A DNA stretch of 64,000 bases, taken from NCBI GenBank assembly GCA_033439765.1, contig JAULSN010000004.1:1436001-1500000 (forward strand), read 5' to 3'. The notes under the pieces are model-generated. The model did not search any database. It saw nothing but the letters and a program-made list of their open reading frames with translations, and was not told the origin of the DNA. The position numbers were made by a program, and so were the translations under genes. Shown one piece after another: positions 32,485 to 45,021 of the stretch. Numbering within the stretch: the first letter of the stretch is position 1; each line of letters begins with the position of its first letter. Source of the stretch: Lasiosphaeria ovina (lineage: Eukaryota > Ascomycota > Sordariomycetes > Sordariales > Lasiosphaeriaceae).

Positions 32485-34516
32485 CTAGCCCTCCATATGG
32501 ACATCTTCGTCGGCGGCAGCGGCTGCCGGGGTGTGCGGCGAGGGCATCTGTCGGTTGGCGTCGCTCATTGACGAGTCCACCGGGCCGTTGTTTTGCTTGT
32601 ACAGCGTATTGCACCACGACTCGGCGCTGTCAATCGTCCGGTTGAGGATGTCGCTGATCTGGGTCATCATGCCGAGTCCCTCCCTCGCAAGAACCAGCGC
32701 TTTGTTGGCAGCTTCTCGCGACAGTGATGCGGGGTCGTTGTCACTCTGGACCTGCCTGCTGGGAGTCTGGCCCATGGCAACGGCGAAGCGGGCAGGGAGC
32801 GTCACAAGATGCTCGCGGACAAGGTCCCTTGCGTTGGCCGGCAGAGAGTCGCTGGTGTAGTTTGAAATCAGGTTCACAATTTGATGGATCGCCTGCGAGA
32901 TTGTGATCCTCAGGGTGTCCATGCGCTCCACCAGCTCGTGACGATTCCCACCTTGTACCGGCTGCGAGGCACCCGCCTCCGCGTTCTGGCCATGCTCTGT
33001 GCCTCTGGCCGCTGCGTCGTACTGATCCACTGTTTTCTGAAGCTCGGCCAGAGAAATCGCAACGTATCTATTGGCGTTGCGTAACCTATCGAGGCAGAAT
33101 TTCAAGCTGCGCAAGCTCTCCGTCTTCATGGCAACTCCAAGGCCTGAAGCAGATATCATTATCTTTCGGGGCCATGGCGAGTCGTTGCCGGCCTGGCCGT
33201 CTCGCTCAGCCATCTCGGTGTAAGCCGGGGATCGGTAGTCATCGTATGCAGGAAGAGTATCAATGGTGCTTTCCGACAGCCGTCGCTCCTTACTGTACGG
33301 AGAGTACGAGAGATCCGAAACCGAGAGTCTGTTGAGATCCTCAATCTCCTTCTCGCCCAACTCGGCCTTGCGGCGCTTCTTCTTTCCAACATCGCCGGAT
33401 TCCGTATCTGACGGGTACGGCCTCCTGGGGCGCCTCCTCCCGCCACCGAGGATCCACCTGACACTGCTGTCGACACCCGTCTTCCGTCCGACGGTGCTTA
33501 CTGCCTTAGCAACAGGTCCGAGATAACCCTCCAAAGTCTCGGCTCCCAACTTGACTCTCGGGTCAATGTTCTTGCCGCGGTTGTATGCCGTGGTAGCGCT
33601 CGTCAGGATATTTTGGGAAGTAGTGATCAGATACAAGAGAGGCTCCGGGGGAGCTTGTTCGTGGGCCATGTCTTGAGGCGGCGGAGAGGCCACATTGAAC
33701 ATGGAAGGGGTGGGAGTTGGGGCCTGAGAGATGTTGCGGTTGAGCGTCGTCGAGGTAAAGTCTGGAAACTAGTCAGCGCCTGCCTGAGGCGGTTGACGTC
33801 TTGCAAATGGACACAATATAGCTTACCTGCTCTCAGTTCACCTAGCGCCTCGGCGGCTAGGCGGACGTCGGGGTCATCCAGACTCACGCTGCCCGCTCGC
33901 CGACCATAGTTTCGGCTGGGCGGTGTCGCATAGTGTTCGGGGTCCATGCGCTGGGGAGTTTCGGCGGGCTGAGCATAACTCGGCGAGTAATAGGCGGTGA
34001 AGGGATTCAGACTTGGCCAGTGCCGGACGGGTTGAAGGAGAGCGGCGGGAGCGGCGTGCAATGGCTCTGGCGACGGTTGCAAGGGCGGGAAGCGCTGGGA
34101 CTGGCCACCTGTGACGGACGAGAGGGACGGCAGGGTGGTCTGGTGCGATCCCAGCGCCGTCTTGTCGTGCTGAAGTTGGATCGGGGGGAGCTCGGCGGCC
34201 GGTGCGTCGGGAAATACGAGCAAGACGGAGTCGTGGGAGACAGAGCGGGGCGGCGGCGAGAGCGACGACGAGTGGTGTAGTGCGACTGGGAGCGGCGAGG
34301 CTCTGAGCTGGAGATTTGCGGGGCTGTCGAGAACCGAGGGCCTCAGCTGGGTCTGGATCGAGCTTCGATTCGTGGTGACAGAGGCTACAGAGCCGGCTAC
34401 ATGTTCGGATGCATCATCGCCTGACGAAGCCGAAGGCGAGGCGACGCCGACCATGTGCAATCCCAGGCTCTTCCCATCCTGCTGCTGTGCCCGTGCCTCT
34501 GCCTCTGCCTGCGCCT

Positions 34517-34570
<54 letters not shown>

Positions 34571-34664
34571 TTGCCCGTGTCTGGAGGTCCTGGAGGTGTG
34601 CTTGTTCTTGCGGCGTTCGCGGGTGGGCTAGCATGTGAGTCTGACTCTGTTGCTCCATCTCCAT
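32485..34664 (-). CDS. opi1: Opi1-type transcriptional regulator of phospholipid synthesis
   Basis: Two exons, 33827..34664 and 32485..33761, give 704 aa. The Opi1 family core starts in SVSLDDPDVRLAAEALGELRAD, crosses the 65-nt intron, and continues with PLLYLITTSQNILTSATTAYNRGKNIDPRVKLGAETLEGYLGP style sequence near the exon 2 start. A basic stretch ([16 protein letters not shown]) follows and may be the phosphatidic-acid/nuclear targeting region. The C-terminal helical part includes LRSLKFCLDRLRNANRYVAISLAELQKT. The N-terminus carries a long Ala-Gln repeat and Ser/Pro-rich disorder. In yeast Opi1 represses INO1 and other UAS-INO genes and is held at the ER by Scs2 and phosphatidic acid; the same role here is inference. 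I did not see a clear FFAT motif. Confidence 0.9.
34505..34568 (-). repeat. Hexanucleotide repeat encoding (Ala-Gln)n in Opi1
   Basis: About ten GCCTGT/GCCTGC units on the plus strand, read on the minus strand as alternating Ala and Gln near residues 33-53 of Opi1. In-frame microsatellite. Confidence 0.92.
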
Positions 34665-37600
34665 GGCTTCCCCGCTCGGCTCTACTCTCCAAGTTATCCG
34701 TCGCCGTGTTAATGCCGAGTGAGGCCAAAAACCAACGGAGCGGCTTGCGAGGCGGACGCCGTCATTACTAGTAGTCTTGCTGGCTGGGCGCTACCTTTCG
34801 AGCCGCGTCTTCGTCATCCAGCGCCCGCGCGGGCCAGACAGCGCGTCCAGCACGAAACGTAGATAGGCCAAGGCCGCCTTAGGTCTTAGTGTGAATCAAC
34901 TACCCGATCGTTCAATCGGATGTCGGATCGTCTGCATTCGATCGTTGCAACAGAATATCCGTCAACGGCGCTCCGTAAGGTGTTGTGTGGTGGGCGGGTT
35001 GGAGGAAGCGGGCGCAGTGCGAGGACGCTGTCTTCCTTTTGGGGAAGGGGAGGGGGCGACACAGAACCTAGGGATGCAAGGGCTTGACGGGGGTGACGGG
35101 GGTGACGGGATGCCGGAGCCTTGACCAGTTTGGTCCTCGAGAAACCCAGGGCTGGAAGCGACGCACCTCCCGTCAGAAGGAAGGCTGGGAGTGGGAGCAA
35201 GGGTGCGGGGCTGGCCGTGCCAGCAGCATCAGAATCAGCGGCAGGGCATTTGGGGTCACCCAAAGGTCCAGTGGAGTGCAAACAAGAATCAACTGTCAGC
35301 CCGCAGTCCGCCCAGGCTCCCAGCACATGGAGGGACAGGTGGATTGCATGGCCAGCTGGCGGACGTCCCGCCTAACCGCTGCTTCGGGATGTCACATTCA
35401 GGTCAGGCGCTCTCCCAACCGCGCAGGGTCCGAGGCTTCACAGGCTCCCGGCTTCTGTGCCCTCCTCCGTCGTTAAATGCAGTCACCGATTAAGCACCCT
35501 ATATTTGGTAATGGATCCGCAACTGTGTGCGGACAGCATGCCGGATATGGAATCCCCAGTAAGCTAAGGTAGATTCTTCACGCGGCTTAATCGGCGTGGG
35601 GAGGCAGGATCCCCTCAGAAGTAGACGATGAAATTCGACACATGTAGTCAAACAACTAAAGTACATACGGTAGCCCGGCAAGATAACCTTGGGTATTTAG
35701 AGTTCCATTTCCAGTAATGCCTGTCGCGTGAAATGAAGCATAACCCATAGAAGAAGGCACCCGTGCTTCTCCTTGGCCGGGTTCCTCTGTGCTTGTGAAG
35801 ACTGAAGGTTTGGATTTGAACCGTTGCAGGTGAGACCAACTGGAACCCCCCGGTCACGAGCAACCCGCTCCCCCCCATCCGCACGCTCGGCCGATATGCC
35901 ACAATCATGACGGCTTGCCAGACACGGTTAACATCGTCATCACGCCAAAGCCTGCATGAGTATCAGCTGCTCATATGCGGCAGCGTTTGGTATCAATTTT
36001 AAACATCTTCTTTTGCCGCACGTACAAATCGAGAAAGGTCCCGGAGCGTGGGAGTGTGCCAGACGGGAGGACAGCGCCAGCCTCCAGCACGTGTCAGTGC
36101 CTGAGCGTGAGTGTGGGCTGTTGGGGCTTATCCGCCCGCTCTCGGCTTATACCAACACTTCAATGGCTATCGTCGTCCCTCGACCCACCTTCACATGTTA
36201 AAAAACGAGGACGGGTGGATCGCATTTGTGCCCGTTTCCACCTGACAACAGATGCTGATTTGTTTGCGCTTTGTTGGCTGTTGTGAGGACAATCGCAGCC
36301 GAAGCATCTGATAGGAGTGTCTGGTTTTCCTTTATCCTGGGACGGTCGAAGCTCAATGCCGAGGAGCCGGCTGGCCATGCGAACCAGTTTCACAGCCATT
36401 CAGGTGCGCCAAGACTTGGAGGGGACCTGAGGTCTGCCCAGGCACGCCTGCACACCCCACGATTGACGGGAGACTAGTTTTATCCTCCTCGGTAGATTGC
36501 GGATCAACGTTTCTGCGTCGGTCGAGGCGACGAATAGCGATAAGAAAGGTTCATAACGGAGTACAAAATGCCCTTTCCGCAGCAGTCCCGCGGGCGGTTG
36601 GGCAACGTTTGGTTGAAATAATCCCGACTTGGTGGCGATGCGCGCATTTGGCACAGGATTCTATAATTGGTGGCCTTTCGACGATGTTGCGACATGCACG
36701 GTATTGACTCTTTGCGGCTTCGGTTGAATAGATCTCAACGGACTCTCGAGGTGGAGTTTCACGAAACTTTATTAGATGGCAGACTGTTTGTCGTTCCTGT
36801 TTTCAAGACAGGAGCTGTAAAAACACGGGCTGCAAGGAGTGAATAGATGAAACTCCAAAAATGACTTCAAAAACTGCAAACAAGAAACAGGACAAGACAT
36901 GGACCGCAGCAGGCCTGTTCAAATGTGGCAGAATGTCCGACTCCTCTGACGCCGCCCAAGTAATTTGGTTGTCAATATGACAATACTTTGGCCAGCTCTT
37001 ATGGTGTCGTAGGAAAAAATCCCTTTCTCTCCGCGCCACGAAATCGCTAGAATCATCAACCGAACACGGATCGGATGCCGACAGAAAGCCGGCTCCTGTT
37101 GTGCGTATGATGTACTGCACTGTCTAATGGGCGCGTTGGAGAGGAAAGAAAAGATGAAGAGTGCGCCAAAATTTATTGCCTACAAATACAAAAATGGATT
37201 TTTTTTTGTGCCCCACATCTAGCGCCTAGGTAACCCATCGGAACTCGGAAAGACGTTTGGCCATTGTCCGACATCTACGGCGGCCCTCGCCAGGTGAAAA
37301 TGAACAATCGGGGCCCCATAATTAAGGAGATGCGAGCGCGCTGCAAGGCGGCAGGTCCCCCGCGAGAATGCGGTCCGTGCTTTTGTAATCACGTCGCCAT
37401 CGTCAGTGCGGTGAGGTTAATGTGCACCACGTTTTAGGGGACATTCCTCGAATTTGGAAGTCACAATTTCTGCGGCGCAGTTGACCCGCGCCCACTGATA
37501 GATTAAGATTCCCAAAGGCATGACATAGCTCCTCAGAGCACTTCGTTTCTGGCGTTCGCGCCGCGCCCTCTCCACGACGACCCTCGATACGTCGGCCTTA

Positions 37601-37754
37601 ACTTTCCGATCCTTGATCCTCGACCTTCGATCCAACCATCAGCTTCCCGAGTTTCGCCTGCCGACTCTTCGCTCTCCCGCATCTAAACCCCGACGGCATT
37701 TGACCTCCCCCGATCACCTCAAATCCGTCGCTAACCCAGCATCCATCGCTCGCC
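34665..37754. other. Long divergent intergenic region (3.1 kb)
   Basis: Lies between Opi1 (minus) and AP-1 mu (plus). No frame has a domain or sustained coding composition; the longest (146 aa at 34886-35326, minus) is Pro/Ser/Leu-rich and unconvincing. It probably holds two promoters and long 5' leaders. Confidence 0.5.
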
Positions 37755-39221
37755 ATGGCGTCCGCCGTCTTCTTCCTCGACCTCAAGGGCAAGACTCTCC
37801 TTGCCCGAAACTATCGCGGAGATATCCCCATGTCGGCCGTCGAGAAGTTTCCTGTCCTCCTGAGCGAAGCCGAAGAGGAGTCCTCGGCCGTTCCCCCATG
37901 CTTCTCCCACGAGGGCATCAATGTACGAGCGCACAACCACCCACTCGACGTGACGGGCATTGTTTGCTGACTATGTTTCCGCAGTATCTCTACATTAGAC
38001 ACAACAATCTCTACCTTCTCGCCCTCACGAAACGAAATACAAATGCCGCCGAGATTCTCCTCTTTCTGCACAAGGTTGTCGAGGTGTTCACTGAGTACTT
38101 CAAAGCGCTTGAGGAGGAATCGATCCGCGACAACTTCGTTGTCATTTACGAGCTTCTTGACGAGATGATGGACTTTGGCTATCCCCAGACGACGGAATCC
38201 AAGATCTTGCAAGAGTACATCACGCAGGAGTCCCACAAGCTCGAGATCCAGGCGCGGCCACCCATTGCTGTCACGAATGCCGTGTCTTGGCGTTCCGAGG
38301 GCATCCGCTACCGCAAGAACGAAGTTTTTCTCGACGTGGTCGAGTCGCTCAATCTCCTCGTGTCAGCCAATGGCAACGTGCTACGGTCCGAGATTCTGGG
38401 TGCCATAAAAATGAAGTGCTACCTCTCCGGCATGCCCGAACTGCGCCTGGGTCTGAACGACAAAGTCATGTTCGAGACAACAGGGCGGACAACGCGCGGC
38501 AAGGCGATCGAGATGGAGGACGTCAAGTTTCACCAGTGCGTGCGCCTGTCGCGCTTCGAGAACGACCGGACCATCAGTTTTATCCCACCAGACGGCGAGT
38601 TCGAGCTCATGTCGTACCGTCTCAACACACAGGTCAAGCCGCTCATCTGGGTCGAGTGTGTCGTCGAGTCGCACAGCGGTTCCCGCATCGAATACATGCT
38701 CAAGGCCAGGGCCCAGTTCAAGCGTCGCAGCACGGCCAACAATGTCGAGATTATTGTTCCCGTCCCCGATGATGCCGACACTCCGCGCTTCCGCACCAAT
38801 GTTGGCTCTGTGCACTACGCCCCGGAGCAGAGCGCCATCGTTTGGAAGATCAAGCAGTTTGGAGGAAGCAAGGAGTTCCTCATGCGTGCTGAACTGGGCC
38901 TGCCGAGTGTCCGGGGCGATGACGAGCACGGCGGCGGCATGACGGGCGGCTTTGGTGGCAGCATGGGTGGTGTTGGTACCCCAGGCAAGGGGGCGAAGCG
39001 GCCAATCCAGGTCAAGTTTGAGATACCTTATTTCACAACGAGCGGGATTCAGGTGCGGTATCTGAAGATTACAGAGCCAAAGGTTTGTCGTTTACTGTCT
39101 ACACTAACTCGCCGTGACAATTTGCTGACCTATATCACAGCTGCAATACCCTTCTCTGCCTTGGGTGCGGTACATTACACAATCTGGGGATATCGCTGTT
39201 AGATTACCGGATGCAGTATAG
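37755..39221 (+). CDS. apm1: AP-1 clathrin adaptor complex, mu subunit
   Basis: Three exons, 37755..37922, 37985..39082 and 39141..39221, all phase 0, give 448 aa. The start MASAVFFLDLKGKTLLARNY is diagnostic of AP-1 mu. The longin-like domain (about 1-140) is followed by the mu-homology domain with WRSEGIRYRKNEVFLDVVES, KFHQCVRLSRFENDRTISFI and PPDGEFELMSYRL. The last exon encodes LQYPSLPWVRYITQSGDIA and a short tail. AP-1 sorts cargo with tyrosine-based signals between the trans-Golgi and endosomes. A Gly/Met-rich insert (GGGMTGGFGGSMGG) lies near residue 393. The sibling AP-2 mu gene is 33 kb away in this same window. Confidence 0.96.
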
Positions 39222-40185
39222 CCTGCAGGGCAGGACGTTTCCAAGCGAAGGGAGCTCATGGTGTATTCCTGAGAAGACGAGAACTCGCAAGCCCCAATAT
39301 GTTGAACGAAGGATGACTGTCAAGCGTTGATTGAAGGTTTTGGGCAAAAGGTCTCGCATGGCGTAAGGTGCATGATGCGGCTAGATGCGATCTGACTTTG
39401 TTAGACCAGAAAGACTGGGGAGATTGGCAGACAAGGGGGTGCCGTGATAGCACTCCCTCTCCCTCTAGGCAAGCCCAAATTCATTTAGATTGGTTATACG
39501 CTGCTATGCCGCCAGGGCGAGCCTTTAAGCTGATGCAAAGGAAAATACAAGACAGCGTGTTAAAGGTGGGCTTTGGCTCGGGTCAGGCAAAAGCTCTTCC
39601 CGCTGTCAATAGGATCGGACTCTTGGGAGAAGATGGCCCACAGTCGAAACTATCAAAAGCGAGGAACATAGTAGAACTGAAGGTGATAGAAGAAAAGAAC
39701 ACGAATGATCAATCCTGGGCTGTTTCCAAGCACATATGGCAGTGTCATGCCTTGCCCAGAGATAAGGTTGGGAAGTAAACAACCCGGACACTTGAACAAG
39801 GGAGAAACCGAGGCCACAGCAATGTGAACTGGTCTTCACAACCCTTGTTCCCAAACCACATGAGACTACCCAACGGATAGGATGGACACTCAGAAGCTAT
39901 AAAAGGCTAGAAACCAAGGCTGAAGAGTGGTAGGCCGCATAGAAAGAGAAAAAGAAGACGGAAAGCAAAGATGAAACGCAACTCACGGGGGTAGTCTCAA
40001 AAATCAAAAAGCAGCACGACTAAATAGACAAATGAGAACGTAACATCACGGTCATAACTGGAAGCGACAGTAACCGAAGACGGGGCGGAAAAAAGAAAGG
40101 ACGGGACAAGAAACGTGAAGATGGACAAGAAAAGAGAATCTTGTCTCTCATGCGGGAAACCGCTCCAAGTTGTTGGTTTGGCTAG
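39222..40185. other. Intergenic between convergent genes
   Basis: 0.96 kb between AP-1 mu and the orphan at 40186. Frames here are short and unstructured; no gene supported. Confidence 0.55.
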
Positions 40186-41359
40186 TCAACCCCTGACGAG
40201 GATGCTGCTCCACTCCAGAGCCTCAATCATCTGCGCACCGGGGTCGGCCATGAGCGTGTCAGTAGTGTAGTTGGGAGGGATAGCGGTGTCCAGGCAGACG
40301 CTGACGACGAAGCCCCGCGGGTTGTTCTCGGAAAGGGGGTCTGTGGTAGACAAGTGGCTTTAGTGTTGCATCTGAGTAATTATACTTAAGGAGAAAGAAG
40401 GAGATTTGATTTTGACTTTCAGAAATACTGAAACGGGTATACTTACACCTGGGTGTGCTGTTGGGTCCGCGCCACTGGTTGTAGTGCCAGAACTGGTTGC
40501 TAAAGACGTCGCTGGCGTGGTTGCGTCTGCCGTGAAAGGCCATGAGGGCGATGACGAGGGGCATCTCACCGGCGAGGCCGCGGGAGCGGGGGATGCCCTG
40601 GTCGTCGCGCGTGTTCTCGAAGACGCGCGGGACGAGCGTGGGGATCCAGCTGGGGTCCCTGGCGGGGACAAAGGGCGCGCCCGTGCCGTCCGTCATGGCC
40701 AGCGACACGCCGGCCATGCCGGGGCTGCTGCTGAAGTGCAGCAGGTTCCACGCCGTGTAGGACGTGTTGGTACTGCTCTCGACGTCGTAGGCGTGGTCGC
40801 AGGCGCACCCGCGGCGGATGAAGGACGCGCCTAGCGACGAGTCGCCGTCCGACACCACGATGGGTAGGTGTGCCGAGCACGCGAACACGCTCTGCGTCTT
40901 GTACGGCACCAGGTAGCCCTCGAAGTTGTTTGCGGCGTCGTAGCGCGCAATACTGCCGGGCTCGCCCATGCGCGGCCGGTACCAGCGGTAGTCGGCCGCG
41001 GGGGTCACGACGCCCTGGCAGTAGCGGAACACGATTCCGACTTCCTCGCTCTCGTACGACGCCGCGTTCACGGGCGGCACCATGTTGCCCCACTGATCCG
41101 TGGCCGGGGCGACCTGGCCCGGGAGCGGCTCAAAGTTGGCGACGAACTCGTTCACTACGAACAGGAAGCTCAGCGGCTCCTCTCCTGCCGCGGAGGCCGG
41201 CGGGCCGTGAGCTACAGCCGGGCCGTGTTTGGTCGAGGACCCGGGCTTGGAGCTGCTGGAGGCTCTCGAGTCCTTGCTGGCACTGCCCTTGGAGGTTTTG
41301 CTGGGGGTCCCGTGCCCACGGGCCCGTCCGCTGCCGACTTGGGCGCTCACATGGAACAT
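40186..41359 (-). CDS. Orphan protein, 355 aa, unknown function
   Basis: Two exons, 40447..41359 and 40186..40340, joined at AGGT/GTAAGT and CCACAG/AC, give 355 aa. Extending the first frame through the intron instead would replace the clean ending PLSENNPRGFVVSVCLD...SSILVRG with an unstructured tail, so the spliced form is preferred. Residues 1-60 are a Gly/Ser/Lys-rich basic tail; the rest looks globular, rich in aromatic residues, with a Cys pair (RRGCACDHAYD). No signal peptide and no family I recognise. Segments such as GEMPLVIALMAFHGRRNHAS and FSNQFWHYNQWRGPN look conserved in style. The Met at 41359 is the first in frame after a TGA, so the start is well bounded unless an upstream coding exon exists. 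Confidence 0.65.
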
Positions 41360-44212
41360 GATTCAAGACACCTGTCTAACTGTTAGCGGCTTGTGCCAAG
41401 TATAATTACGATGTAAACATGTCGTGTGTGCAATCAGAGTTGAGATGGATGTGAGTCTGAAACTCACGCGTGAGGGGAGGAGCCTGCGGGCTCGGGTTAT
41501 ATGGAGTAGAAGTAGGGAGACTTGAGGCTCGGTGTGGAAGAGTTGGCTTTGCTGTTGGGGCTATGGTGCTCAGATCTGTCAGAAATGACAGAGATGGCAG
41601 AGAAGAGCCCGGCCATTATAACTCGTTGACCGTCGAGCCTGAGGACCCGAGGGAATGGCACCCTTCGGCGATGCCCAACCGCCACTCTGCTCTGAGGTCC
41701 CTGAGACGTTGGGCCCGCGGAGGAAGTTCCTTGAGCAATGATGGAGCTGTATTTTAGGCATGTGGCTCTTCTCTCCCCCCCTCCCCCAGACCCCCCTCTT
41801 TTACGCAAATGCGCCATACCCCAGATCGGCGTCATCCCGATATCTCTTGAAGAATAACGCCGAAGTGAGCAAATTAGAGACGGGATTCATGTGACGGGAT
41901 TCCGACCTCGGGAGTTTCAGGAATCTCGGCATCCTCGTCTTTCCGGACTGGTCTGGGAAACCTGGAGTGGCAGGTCTTGTGGTCTCTGTTTCCCAAGTGA
42001 CAAGATCCCGGGATATCAGATGTGTTTGACGATGGTTGGACGGATCGCAGCCAAGCTACCCGAATTCGACTGGTAGAATAAAGATGGGGGAGGGGGGAGG
42101 GATGAGCGCAGTCGGCAGCTCCATGATTGGGATTCTGGCTGACCGAGGCCACAAAGGGTAGTGGAAGGCCCGTTGCGAGCTTCGTTAAGCTCGATCGCCC
42201 AAGAAGTTGCTGATCCAGAGCTGGGATATGTCGCCGGCACGAGCGAGTCACAGCCAAGACTCGCGTGCTAGTTATGGTCCCCCAATCAGACCTGGCTCCG
42301 TCCTGGGCGTTGTACCATTGTCAGTTATCAGGTTATTATTTTTTATCGAATGATCCAGAACGCTGCACCCCAATCTGAAGCCGACTGCCAGCGGAACGAA
42401 TGAGCGGTTTGAGACGCCGACCAACCAGAATTGTTCACTTTGCTGTGACTTAGTGTGACTTGGTGTGAGAGAAAGTGCTCGGAAGACCAAGGCCAGCGCC
42501 AGTTAATGGTAGCTGTTGCGAGGGGTAGTGCGACATGTCGTGAAACCTAGCTACGAGAAGCCCGACGGGCCCTGTTACCGATGAGCTTGGTACGTAGGAT
42601 GTAGCCTGGTAGCCCAAAATCGGGAAGCGGCATGGATATGAGAGAAAACCTGCGGAGCCACCAGTAAATCTGCGCCAAACAAGCGCCGTGCAGCCAGTTC
42701 TCGGATCGTTTGCATTCGATTTTACTCTCAGTCTCGGCAGACTGGCCAGGGCCTGTCTCGTTGAGGCAACTGGAGCGGAACGTCGACGTGATGCCAGTGG
42801 TGGCGAGGAGCCGAGAGACGCGGGACCCAGCTTCGGGAGTCTTTGTTTTGTTTAGTACGAAGAAGGTGAAGATGCAGGACACTCCGACACAAGACAGGCA
42901 TACTTTGGCTTGAGAGTCAATCTTTTTTTCTCTCTTCTCCTTTCTGTCTGTGAGCCGAACTGAAGCAAGGAAGCTAGAAATAGCACGCATTCATGATTCG
43001 TGGGAGCGGGAAACGCCATTTTATTATCTCGCGAAAACTCGAGCCAAAGCCCAACGCGCCACACCTGGACGGACGGAGATGGAGCATCAAGTAGAATGGC
43101 GGTCAAGAGTCGTCAGGAGACTGGAGTAAGCAACCATTTGGAACATGGTCTGGCTTGCAACGGCTTGGATCGGCACTGAGCGCCGGGCGGGCGGACAGAG
43201 GGGCATGCAACGGGGCCCATAGGAGTGATGGACGAAGAGCGGATAAGAGCTTGCGGTACTTTTAGGTCGGTCGAGTGGTAAAGGAGGCCAGTCAGTCGAA
43301 TCGCAGAGGTGCCAAGGCTGGACCATCTGACTCTGAACGCGCGCTCCTCGCGCTCTCGACTTTCTTTTTCCTTGTGGAACACGAAGGCCATTGAATGGAG
43401 AAGCAAGGTGAAAAGAAGAAGTTCTCAGAATAATCTGTCGTGGACGGAACGAGAAGAAGGCGATTGAAATAGCACCCGCGTGTCCTCTTATAAGTCTCCT
43501 CAGCAGAAGACCGGCTTCCCCGCAAGCGCAAGCAAAGCCTTGTCAACGAAGACGCTCCCCCGTCTCTCCCAAGGGTCTCTCGTAGTACCGAACCGGGACT
43601 GACAGTGACGAGTGTCCCCATTTTCAACCCCCTCTTGCTGCCCTCAGTGTCGACAGCAAGCAACACTGTGGGCGGTTTCGAGGCGGGCCCGCGGGGCATT
43701 TCGTAAAAGACGGCAGAGGCCGAGGCAAGCCGCCAGAAGGAAGCGAGACCACTGGCGAGTGTTTGCTCGTTGCAGGCGGGGTGGCCATGTGGCATGCATG
43801 CACACCCGGCCTCAACGCCCGATGCCCAACCCAAGGCCTCTTTTTATCAGGTGGCCGTCCAGGGTGATGGTCCTGGGAGCCAGTCGGCGGTCCGTCGCCA
43901 GGCAAACAAAATGTCCGCTTCCGGGCATGTGACGAACCACGTCAACGACTGGCACCCCTCACTCGGAAGCTGCACCGTGCCAGTGTGCAAGGTGCCACCT
44001 GTGATACGTCACCCGATGCGCGCCGTACGGTATCCATGGAGGATCGCTGTGACAGCCCCCCAATTGGCGAGTAAATGTGTATAAATGGGATGAGGATAAA
44101 TAAGAGCGAAAGAGAAAGAAGGAGAGAAAGGACGTTCCTAAATACCGCAATTAATGGGTATTTGGTCAAACGGGTCATCAGCAAGGATGAAGAAAAAGAA
44201 AAAGAATGTGCT
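41360..44212. other. Intergenic, 2.85 kb
   Basis: Between the orphan gene and tRNA-Glu. Contains frames up to 180 aa (43292-43834, minus) without a domain. No supported protein gene; simple purine- or C-rich patches occur (41775-41800). Confidence 0.45.
44184..44205 (-). terminator. Pol III terminator for tRNA-Glu
   Basis: Just 3' of the tRNA on the minus strand two T5 runs occur (plus-strand A5 at 44193-44197 and 44199-44203), the normal signal for RNA polymerase III release. Confidence 0.7.
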
Positions 44213-44310
44213 TTCCCATACCGGGGTTCGAACCCGGGTCCCCAGAAAGATATTCAACGCTGTGCAAAGACGTGAAAATCTGGTATGCTAAACCACTACA
44301 CTATATGGGA
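44213..44310 (-). tRNA. tRNA-Glu (anticodon TTC) with a ~25-nt intron
   Basis: Read on the minus strand from 44310. The acceptor stem TCCCATA pairs with TATGGGA, followed by discriminator A at 44213. The D arm (TAGTGTAGTGGTTTAGCA) matches eukaryotic tRNA-Glu and the A box. The anticodon stem CCAGA pairs with TCTGG, and the loop reads TT-TTC-A. About 25 nt lie between position 37 and the 3' side of the loop, the standard place for a tRNA intron. The T arm CCGGG-TTCGAAC-CCCGG contains the B box. Removing the intron leaves 73 nt. Confidence 0.93.
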
Positions 44311-44651
44311 TTCGGTTTGTTGAACACCTGGCCTCAGTTTTCAGATCATGAGTTCAGAGCAAGGAAGAGTTCTGGCGGAAGGCGCCACTTGCCGTTGGCC
44401 GTTTGCTCCTGCCTTGTGACACGTTAGGGCTCGAAATTAAATTCAATCCGAACCCAAGGGAGCTTAAATTCTCGCGCCACAGCCGAGGTGAGCAGAACGT
44501 TTACTTGGCGAAAGCCAAAATTTAAGGGTTTCTCTTCTCGTTTGCTGAAGACGAAACCCGACCAGCACCGAGCAACGTGAGTGAACATTTCGTTGTGATT
44601 TCTCCCTCCAGCTGTTCACCAAGGTCCAATAAAGACAACTCACACCACCAT

Positions 44652-44698
44652 CAAAAAGAAAAAGAAAAAGAAAAGAAAAAGAGGAAAAGAAAAAAAAG
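44652..44698. repeat. Polypurine A/G tract
   Basis: About 47 bp of almost only A and G, built of AAAAAG-like units. Confidence 0.85.
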
Positions 44699-45021
44699 CG
44701 TCCGCATTTGGCCCAGCTTGCTCTTTCTACCTCGCGCCGGCCAAGTCTGACGTAACAAGAGCAAGACCAACACTAATCAATATGACATGAACACTGAAAG
44801 ATACTAGCTTCAAGATAAGACATCGAGATTGGGGACAAAGCGAGTGCCAAGCTTACCAGAACGTGCATACCTGTTTAGCTCCCTACCTGTCTGAACCGTG
44901 ATCAAATCGCGCCCCGAGTTCCTGACGCGGGATAGCGGCAGAGCTTGGATTGATATATATGACGCAGGAACAACAGGGCGAACAGATACAGGTCTGGACC
45001 TTGCACTAGAAAATATCCCGG

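Noticed and set aside
34886..35326. 146-codon minus-strand frame in the opi1-apm1 gap
   Set aside because: Low-complexity Pro/Leu/Ser sequence without conserved features.
43292..43834. 180-codon minus-strand frame
   Set aside because: No domain, mixed composition and no introns or promoter context; not enough to call a gene.
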